Positions 1 through 4,764 of a stretch of 10,115 bases of DNA are shown one piece after another. The position numbers and the translations under genes were made by a program. This DNA comes from an uncultured Methylococcaceae bacterium. Its GTDB lineage: Bacteria > Pseudomonadota > Gammaproteobacteria > Methylococcales > Methylomonadaceae. The notes under the pieces were generated by a model. It worked only from the letters and a program-made list of their open reading frames with translations. It was not told where the DNA came from and searched no databases. Numbering within the stretch: the first letter of the stretch is position 1; each line of letters starts with the position of its first letter. The stretch covers positions 1 through 10,115 of the forward strand of contig CAIMDR010000043.1 in assembly GCA_903839795.1 (NCBI GenBank), in the 5' to 3' direction.

Positions 1-76
1 GAGTAAAATCATCTGCGTTATGCAGAAAATGCGTGAGGATTTTTCTATAGCTGGCTAATTCATCTAGCCAAACGGC

Positions 77-334
77 TTGGAAATTATTTATCTGAAAAAC
101 TATAGTTCGGTAACCGCTAAAATATATGATACTGATGGCGTTACCTTGTTGAGTTCTGTTACCGAAACCGGCTTGTCGTCATCCAGTACCGGTATTGCTT
201 TGCGTGGCATTGGCGGTGCGGCTATCACCTCCTTGTCAATTACCGCTGTACCGTTGCCAGCGGCGCTATGGATGTTTGCACCCGTCAGCGGCTTTTTACT
301 GATGTTAAGCCGTCGCCGTAAAGGTTTGGTTTAA
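77..334 (+). CDS. C-terminal remnant of a VPLPA/PEP-CTERM sorted exported protein
   Basis: The reading frame encodes 85 residues. Its end has the architecture of an exosortase sorting tail: a VPLPAA motif at residues 58-63, a hydrophobic stretch at about 64-78, then an RRRK cluster at 79-82. In full proteins of this class the tail is cleaved by an exosortase-type enzyme after Sec export. The part before it (residues 5-57, rich in Ser, Thr and Gly) looks like the last strands of a beta-sandwich domain. No signal peptide is present, the only usable start is a TTG with no Shine-Dalgarno, and an in-frame TAG lies at 65-67, with TAA just upstream of it. I therefore infer a decayed or truncated gene rather than a functional 85-residue protein. 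Frames upstream in the window do not restore an N-terminus. The sorting-tail call is firm; the coding status is not. Confidence 0.55.
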   Translation: MEIIYLKNYSSVTAKIYDTDGVTLLSSVTETGLSSSSTGIALRGIGGAAITSLSITAVPLPAALWMFAPVSGFLLMLSRRRKGLV

Positions 335-366
335 CCCTTTAGGTTATTCGTTAAAGGGTATTTTTT
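334..366 (+). terminator. Rho-independent terminator after the VPLPA-CTERM remnant
   Basis: An 8-bp perfect stem (ACCCTTTA at 334-341 with TAAAGGGT at 352-359) encloses a 10-nt loop. A run of six T residues follows at 361-366. The stem begins at the last base of the TAA stop codon. The T-run lies on the plus-strand side, so it should end transcripts of the remnant. Confidence 0.65.
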
Positions 367-379
367 AAATTCTACGAAG

Positions 380-406
380 CTAGACGGGGTTTACAACCCT
401 GTCTAG
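380..406. terminator. Hairpin between convergent genes, possible weak terminator
   Basis: CTAGACGGGG (380-389) pairs with CCCTGTCTAG (397-406) across a 7-nt loop: 10 pairs with one G-T wobble. It lies between the plus-strand remnant and the 3' end of folP on the minus strand. Neither side has a proper T-run: plus has TTTC, minus has CTTCGTAG. It may be a folP terminator or 3' end stabiliser, but the sequence does not settle this. Confidence 0.35.
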
Positions 407-452
407 TTTCATATCCTAGACTCTGCTTACAAACCTGCACGAATAATAACTT

Positions 453-1280
453 TCAATTTAGTATCCTCTGTTTTATCGCCCAAGCCACATCTGCCGCTTG
501 CCGGTTTTCTTTGACATCATGTACCCTAAACATTTGTACGCCTGCCATAACGCCTAAGGCGGTTGTCACTGCGGTTGCGGTAACCAGTTCCGAGGGTTCG
601 GTCACTTTGCAAAGTGTGCCCATAAAGCGTTTACGACTGGTGCCTAACAGTACCGGAAAGCCTAGCTCCACCAGTGTTTTAAGGTGCGCCAGCAAATCCA
701 GATTATCCTGTTTACGTTTACCAAAACCGATGCCGGGGTCTATCGCTATGTTTTCTTTTTTAATGCCGGCTTTTAAAGCGGCATTGATTCTGTCTTTTAA
801 GGCTTTGATAACGTCTTGAACTACATCATCATAATAAGGATTATCCTGCATGGTTTTGGGTGTGCCTTGGCTATGCATTAAAATAATCGGTACTTCCGTT
901 TGAGCAGCCAAGGTGAATAAGGCTACATCCCCTTGTCCGGCAGAAACGTCGTTGATAATAGTGGCGCCGGCGTCCAGCGCCGCTTTGGCCACTGTACTTG
1001 AGGTGGTGTCAATACTGATTAAAACAGGACTTTTTAACTGTTGCCTGATAGCCGTGATGACGGGAATAACCCGCTGTATTTGTTCTTCAGGGGTTACTGA
1101 ATCTGATCCGGGGCGCGTTGATTCACCGCCTATATCGATAATATCTACGCCTTCAGCCAGCATACGCTCAACCTGCATTAGGGCATCATCTAAACCTGAG
1201 TATTTGCCGCCATCTGAAAAACTATCCGGCGTAACATTTAAAATACCCATAATTAGCGGTTTATTGAGTTGACTGAACAT
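453..1280 (-). CDS. folP: Dihydropteroate synthase (folate pathway)
   Basis: This cytosolic TIM-barrel enzyme condenses 6-hydroxymethyl-7,8-dihydropterin diphosphate with p-aminobenzoate to give 7,8-dihydropteroate, the sulfonamide-sensitive step of folate synthesis. All the family signatures are visible: LNVTPDSFSDGG (14-25), IGGESTRPG (50-58), SIDTT (89-93), IND (109-111), LMHSQGTP (134-141), DPGIGFGK (181-188), GTSRKRFMG (213-221) and a C-terminal RVHDV (252-256). The 275 residues match the family length (about 280 in E. coli). I chose the ATG at 1280 over an upstream in-frame ATG at 1382 because AGGAA sits 7 nt before it and the extra 34 residues have no family match and would overlap the divergent gene. 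It is not followed here by glmM, its common neighbour. It is instead divergent from the H4MPT operon. Confidence 0.96.
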   Translation of the reverse strand: MFSQLNKPLIMGILNVTPDSFSDGGKYSGLDDALMQVERMLAEGVDIIDIGGESTRPGSDSVTPEEQIQRVIPVITAIRQQLKSPVLISIDTTSSTVAKAALDAGATIINDVSAGQGDVALFTLAAQTEVPIILMHSQGTPKTMQDNPYYDDVVQDVIKALKDRINAALKAGIKKENIAIDPGIGFGKRKQDNLDLLAHLKTLVELGFPVLLGTSRKRFMGTLCKVTEPSELVTATAVTTALGVMAGVQMFRVHDVKENRQAADVAWAIKQRILN

Positions 1281-1287
1281 GTCGGGG

Positions 1288-1292
1288 TTCCT
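1288..1292 (-). promoter_or_regulatory. Ribosome binding site fixing the folP start
   Basis: The minus strand reads AGGAA here, 7 nt before the ATG at 1280. It supports the 275-residue folP start rather than the longer open frame that begins at 1382. Confidence 0.7.
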
Positions 1293-1317
1293 GTAAGAAG
1301 TGAAGTGTAGAATCGGG

Positions 1318-1323
1318 TATAAT
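1318..1323 (+). promoter_or_regulatory. Candidate -10 box for the H4MPT/methylofuran operon in a divergent promoter gap
   Basis: A perfect TATAAT lies 30 nt before the ATG at 1354, so transcription would start near 1330 with a leader of about 25 nt. No good -35 is found at 16-18 bp (1295-1300 is AAGAAG), so an activator or another sigma factor may be needed. Read on the minus strand, the same bases give TTATAC with TTCAAA 18 bp upstream, a possible overlapping folP promoter. The whole divergent gap is 73 bp, so the two promoters could share control. Confidence 0.45.
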
Positions 1324-1353
1324 GCCCCAAACCTTTTGATTTTGAATAGTGTC

Positions 1354-1908
1354 ATGAATAAACCACGACTGGCTTGGGCCATTACCGGCTCCGGTCATTA
1401 TATAGAAGAATGTATGAATTTCCTGCTTACCCTTGATGAGGTTGATTTATATCTTAGTCAGGCAGCGGAGGAAGTGATACAAATGTACGGCTTTAAGCTG
1501 GATGATATTCGTCAAAAAATGCCTGTGTACCGTGATAAATCAGCCTCATCGCCAACCGTTGGACATTTTTATAAAGGTTATTACCACACCTTTGTGATGG
1601 CACCGGCGACTTCAAATACGGTGGCTAAATGTGTGCTGGGTATTTCTGATTCTTTGGTGACCAACTTATATTCCCAAGCGGGGAAATGCCGGGTACCGAG
1701 CATTGTTTACCCGTGTGACATTGAACCGGAAATGGAAACGACGGCGCCCGGGGGTAAAAAAGTGATGGTTTATCCACGTAAAATCGATTTGGAAAGTACC
1801 GATAAGTTAAGTACCCATGACTATACCAGTATCGTTAATAGTGTTGATGAATTGATCATTACCGTTAAAGAACGCCTGGTTTTTATTGCCAAGGAGAGTG
1901 ACGTTTAA
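1354..1908 (+). CDS. dmrB: DmrB-like flavoprotein, probable dihydromethanopterin reductase
   Basis: This 184-residue protein belongs to the HFCD/flavoprotein fold family. Two FMN-binding segments are visible: TGSGH at 11-15 and APATSNT at 83-89, followed by SDSLVTNLY at 98-106, the usual PATxNTxAK...G..DSL pattern. Related bacterial proteins, including a structurally studied one from Burkholderia xenovorans, are called DmrB and reduce dihydromethanopterin to H4MPT with FMN. No CxxCxxC iron-sulfur cluster motif is seen, unlike the archaeal enzyme but like the bacterial form. I took the ATG at 1354 because the family match begins right after it; a longer frame from 1300 adds 18 unrelated residues overlapping the promoter. 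There is no clear Shine-Dalgarno. Its stop overlaps the next start (TAATG). The position at the head of a cofactor operon supports the role; exact substrate is inferred. Confidence 0.85.
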   Translation: MNKPRLAWAITGSGHYIEECMNFLLTLDEVDLYLSQAAEEVIQMYGFKLDDIRQKMPVYRDKSASSPTVGHFYKGYYHTFVMAPATSNTVAKCVLGISDSLVTNLYSQAGKCRVPSIVYPCDIEPEMETTAPGGKKVMVYPRKIDLESTDKLSTHDYTSIVNSVDELIITVKERLVFIAKESDV

Positions 1909-3299
1909 TGAGTGAGCACCTCCTTTTTTTGACCGGCAAGCTGGCGGAAAAACAACTGCGCAGTATTCTGGAAAAAATGCACCCGGAATTTACTTATACC
2001 GTACATCAACTGGGGCTTAAAGTTGCCGCCTTAATGACGGCGGATATGATTGGCCGCCGGTTGGTCGATACCTTTGGCGCTGACCGGATTATTGTCCCTG
2101 GACGTTGCCGGGGTAATTTGGAAGCCTTGTCAGAAACCTTGGGTTTACCGATAGCTCGCGGCCCGGAAGAGCTTAAAGACTTGCCGCAGTATTTTGGCAA
2201 AGCCGCACAAAAACCGGATTTAAGTCGTTACAGTGTCAAAATATTTGCCGAAATTGTCGATGCGCCCCATGTTAGTGTTGAAGAAGTGCTTAAACGCGCT
2301 GAGTACTATAAAAAAAATGGCGCTGATGTCATTGATATAGGCTGTTTGCCCAGCACCGATTTTCCGCACATGGAAGAAATCATCCGCACCTTAAAGCAGG
2401 AAGGTTTTACGGTCAGTATTGATTCTTTGGAGGCCGGTGATTTAATCAGGGGTGCCAATGCGGGCGCTGATTATATGCTCAGTTTGCATGAAAGCACGCT
2501 CTGGGTTGCGGATGAGGTCGCGGCAATACCGATTATAATTCCGGAAAAGCATGAAGATTTGGCGTCACTGGATAGAGCTATTAAAGTGATGCAGGCCAAG
2601 AATAAACCCTTTATCGTTGATCCGATTTTAGACCCGCTGCATTTTGGTTTTACGCAATCAGTGGTGCGTTATCACGAGGTTAGAAAAAACCATCCCACTA
2701 TTGAAATAATGATGGGTGTCGGTAATATTACCGAGCTAACTCACGCTGATACGGCGGGTATGAATACCCTGTTACTGGGTATTTGTTCAGAACTGGCCAT
2801 TAATAATATCTTGGCGACTGAAGTCAGTCGTCATGCCTGTCGTGCTATTAAAGAAGCAGATTTGGCGCGGCGTATCCTGTTTGCAGCCAAAGAACATGAC
2901 ACATTGCCCAAGCATATTAATCCGGGCTTGATGGCGCTGCATGAGATTTCTCCCTTTCCTTATTCACTGGAAGAAATTAAAGAGCTTGCCGGACAAATAT
3001 CAGACCCCAGTTTTCGTATTCAAACCAGCGCTGAAGGTTTGCATATTTTTAACCGGGATGGCTTGCACAGCGCGATTGACCCGTTTGATTTATTTCCCAA
3101 GCTGCACGTTGATACAGACGGCGGTCATGCTTTTTATTTAGGTGTTGAACTGGCTCGTGCTGAAATAGCGTGGCAATTGGGTAAACGTTTTACCCAAGAT
3201 CAAGCCCTCAACTGGGGTTGCGCTACAGATCATGCAGAACAAACGGTTGATTTACACAGTTTTAAACCCGCTGGAACTACTTTACAAAAACCATCATGA
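1908..3299 (+). CDS. Dihydropteroate synthase-related protein (DUF6513 type), probable H4MPT biosynthesis
   Basis: The 463 residues fall into three parts. The N-terminal domain (1-105) has the GRCRGN motif at 65-70, as in the DUF6513 family. A DHPS/methyltransferase-like TIM barrel follows (about 108-310), with VIDIGCLPS (141-149), SIDSLEAGD (170-178), VDPILDP (237-243) and GVGN (270-273). A C-terminal domain (about 330-445, DUF4346-like) contains DPFDLF (391-396) and HAFYLGVELARAE (407-419). The barrel lines up with FolP motif by motif, but the MHxxG and SRK substrate motifs of FolP are missing. Such proteins occur in archaea and in bacteria with H4MPT. The likely role is joining the pterin diphosphate to ribofuranosylaminobenzene phosphate, or a nearby step, but I know of no decisive proof for this subfamily. 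AAGGAG lies 11 nt before the start, which overlaps the previous stop by one base. Confidence 0.87.
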   Translation: MSEHLLFLTGKLAEKQLRSILEKMHPEFTYTVHQLGLKVAALMTADMIGRRLVDTFGADRIIVPGRCRGNLEALSETLGLPIARGPEELKDLPQYFGKAAQKPDLSRYSVKIFAEIVDAPHVSVEEVLKRAEYYKKNGADVIDIGCLPSTDFPHMEEIIRTLKQEGFTVSIDSLEAGDLIRGANAGADYMLSLHESTLWVADEVAAIPIIIPEKHEDLASLDRAIKVMQAKNKPFIVDPILDPLHFGFTQSVVRYHEVRKNHPTIEIMMGVGNITELTHADTAGMNTLLLGICSELAINNILATEVSRHACRAIKEADLARRILFAAKEHDTLPKHINPGLMALHEISPFPYSLEEIKELAGQISDPSFRIQTSAEGLHIFNRDGLHSAIDPFDLFPKLHVDTDGGHAFYLGVELARAEIAWQLGKRFTQDQALNWGCATDHAEQTVDLHSFKPAGTTLQKPS

Positions 3300-3859
3300 T
3301 TCAAGAAATCCTGGTTACCACCCAAAATAATTCAGGCTTGGCGCATATTGCGCCGATGGGTATTCATGTCAACGGTGATGACATTATTATCCTGCCATTT
3401 CGCCCGTCTATAACACTGGATAATCTGTTGGCAAGCAAGACAGCTGTGCTTAACTACTGCGATGATGTCCGTGTTTTTGCGGGTTGTTTAACCGGACGGC
3501 GAGACTGGCCGTTGATGGCGGCAGAAAAAATTAACGGTCAGGTGCTTCAGTGTGCGTTGGCACATACCGAAATTGAACTGGTGCGAACTGAAGAGGATTC
3601 GACCCGTCCACGGTTGTTTTGTAAAGCCGTGCATACTGTTAATCATGCGCCTTTTATGGGCTTTAATCGCGCCCAGTATTCAGTATTGGAAGCCGCTATT
3701 TTAATTAGCCGATTAAACAGGTTGCCGTTGGCAAAAATAGAAACCGAAATAGATTATCTGCGTATCGGACTTGAAAAAACAGCGGGAGACAGAGAGTTGG
3801 AAGCATGGAGTTGGTTGATGGAAGTGATAGAAAAATTTAAAGCAGAGGTCAAGGCATGA
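3296..3859 (+). CDS. DUF447 family protein of the H4MPT/methylofuran operon
   Basis: This 187-residue protein has the pattern of DUF447: an N-terminal EILVTTxNxxGLAHIAPMG (4-22), LPFRPSITLDNL (33-44), VLNYCDDVRVF (51-61), and later GFNRAQYSVLEAAI (122-135), ending in a charged helix. The first half resembles a flavin-reductase-like split barrel, so FMN binding is plausible, but no catalytic role is established to my knowledge. It starts in a 4-nt ATGA overlap with the DHPS-related gene, has no Shine-Dalgarno of its own and ends in a second ATGA overlap with mfnB. Translation is thus probably coupled in both directions. That placement implies a function in making or handling H4MPT or methylofuran. 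No transmembrane segment or signal peptide is seen. Confidence 0.87.
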   Translation: MIQEILVTTQNNSGLAHIAPMGIHVNGDDIIILPFRPSITLDNLLASKTAVLNYCDDVRVFAGCLTGRRDWPLMAAEKINGQVLQCALAHTEIELVRTEEDSTRPRLFCKAVHTVNHAPFMGFNRAQYSVLEAAILISRLNRLPLAKIETEIDYLRIGLEKTAGDRELEAWSWLMEVIEKFKAEVKA

Positions 3860-4536
3860 GCGGACTGCTAGCCAGTGTCAATAGCGTTACAGAAGCCTTG
3901 CTGGTGTTGGCTGCGGACGTTGATATTATTGATCTAAAACAACCGGCCTTGGGTGCCTTGGGTGCATTGGATGTGACTACCGTTAAAAAGATTGTTATCG
4001 CGATTGCCGGTCGTTGCCCGATTAGTGCAACGATTGGTGATTTACCCATGCAGCCTGAACCGGTATTTAATGCCGTTAAGGCGATGGCTGAAACCGGTGT
4101 GGATTATATAAAAATCGGTTTTTTCCCCGGTGATGACTGGCAAGGAACCGCTCAAAAATTGTCGCTGTTAACCCGGAAAAATCATGCTTTAATCGCGGTG
4201 TTATTTGCCGATACCCAACCTGATTTTGCCATTATAGATAGTTTAAAAGAAGCAGGTTTTACCGGCGTTATGCTGGATACTATGGATAAACAGCAAGGGT
4301 CATTAACGCAGGTGATGGCAAAAACGGACATTGCCCAATTTGTTACCCAAGCCAAAGCCCTGCAATTACTTTGTGGACTGGCAGGATCACTGAGATTGGA
4401 TGACATACCCGAACTTATGTTTTACCAGCCTGATTATCTTGGGTTTAGAGGCGCGTTATGTCAGGGACATAACAGGGTAGGGCAGTTAAATAAGTTGGCT
4501 GTTATGCAGATTAGGGATGCTATAAAAAAAGCTTAA
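3856..4536 (+). CDS. mfnB: (5-formylfuran-3-yl)methyl phosphate synthase
   Basis: MfnB (formerly DUF556) condenses two glyceraldehyde 3-phosphate molecules into 4-(hydroxymethyl)-2-furancarboxaldehyde phosphate, which gives the furan ring of methanofuran and methylofuran, the formyl carrier of the Fhc complex. The 226-residue single-domain TIM barrel is close to the archaeal length. Key features visible are VDIIDLKQPALGALGA (22-37) with K28, which fits the Schiff-base lysine described near position 27 in the Methanocaldococcus enzyme; DYIKIGFF (83-90) with K86; and LDTMDK (140-145) with D141 and K145, spaced like the archaeal Asp/Lys pair. AGAGG lies 7 nt before the start. It is the last gene of the operon, with a 4-nt overlap upstream. 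The downstream region holds a long hairpin repeat rather than a typical terminator. Confidence 0.93.
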   Translation: MSGLLASVNSVTEALLVLAADVDIIDLKQPALGALGALDVTTVKKIVIAIAGRCPISATIGDLPMQPEPVFNAVKAMAETGVDYIKIGFFPGDDWQGTAQKLSLLTRKNHALIAVLFADTQPDFAIIDSLKEAGFTGVMLDTMDKQQGSLTQVMAKTDIAQFVTQAKALQLLCGLAGSLRLDDIPELMFYQPDYLGFRGALCQGHNRVGQLNKLAVMQIRDAIKKA

Positions 4537-4562
4537 CGGCTTGTCATAAGAACAGCTTAAAG

Positions 4563-4619
4563 GCTTATCACCACGAAGACAAAACGTTATGTCATTAAAA
4601 GCTTATCACCACGAAGACA
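4563..4619 (+). repeat. Direct repeat, partial and full copy of a GCTTATCACCACGAAGACA unit
   Basis: The same 19 bases occur at 4563-4581 and 4601-4619, 38 bp apart. The second copy runs on into the long hairpin repeat; the first breaks off after GAAGACA. This looks like a partial duplication of the left end of that repeat. Confidence 0.75.
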
Positions 4620-4678
4620 CGAAGAACACGAAGAAAAACCAAAGAAAAATCTTCGTGTTCTTCGTGTCTTCGTGGTGA
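4606..4678. repeat. Perfect 29-bp inverted repeat (hairpin) made of CACGAAGA microrepeats
   Basis: Bases 4606-4634 are the exact reverse complement of 4650-4678, with a 15-nt A-rich loop (4635-4649). The left arm contains three CACGAAGA units (from 4610, 4618 and 4627), the last offset by one extra A. It sits between the convergent ends of mfnB and the c-di-GMP gene, so transcripts from both sides would form the same strong hairpin and it may serve as a bidirectional terminator. Neither side has a good T-run. From memory, similar CACGAAGA-type intergenic repeats recur in many bacterial genomes, so a dispersed repeat is likely. No coding sequence or transposase is associated. Confidence 0.85.
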
Positions 4679-4764
4679 AATGTCTTAACTTGATGTCTAT
4701 GGGGTGGTCTTATTCCGGCCTACGCTTATTGCTTGTTGAGGTTATTTTCCAATCAGGAAAAACA

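Noticed and set aside
511..1272. Plus-strand open frames of 102 and 119 codons inside folP
   Set aside because: They are antisense shadows of a clearly conserved gene, with low-complexity composition and no recognisable domain.
1300..1353. Longer start for the DmrB-like protein (202 residues)
   Set aside because: It would place the coding region over the TATAAT box, and the flavoprotein family match starts at MNKPRLAWAITGSG from 1354.
1281..1382. N-terminal extension of folP to a 309-residue protein
   Set aside because: The extra 34 residues match nothing in DHPS, would overlap the divergent dmrB-like gene, and the internal ATG at 1280 has a good AGGAA site.
4563..4634. CRISPR-like short repeats (CACCACGAAGACA and CACGAAGA units)
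   Set aside because: The units are adjacent or only twice repeated, there are no regular spacers and no cas genes; the pattern is a hairpin repeat.
4606..4678. Classical rho-independent terminator
   Set aside because: The hairpin is strong but lacks a T-run on either side, so it is listed as a repeat with possible terminator use.
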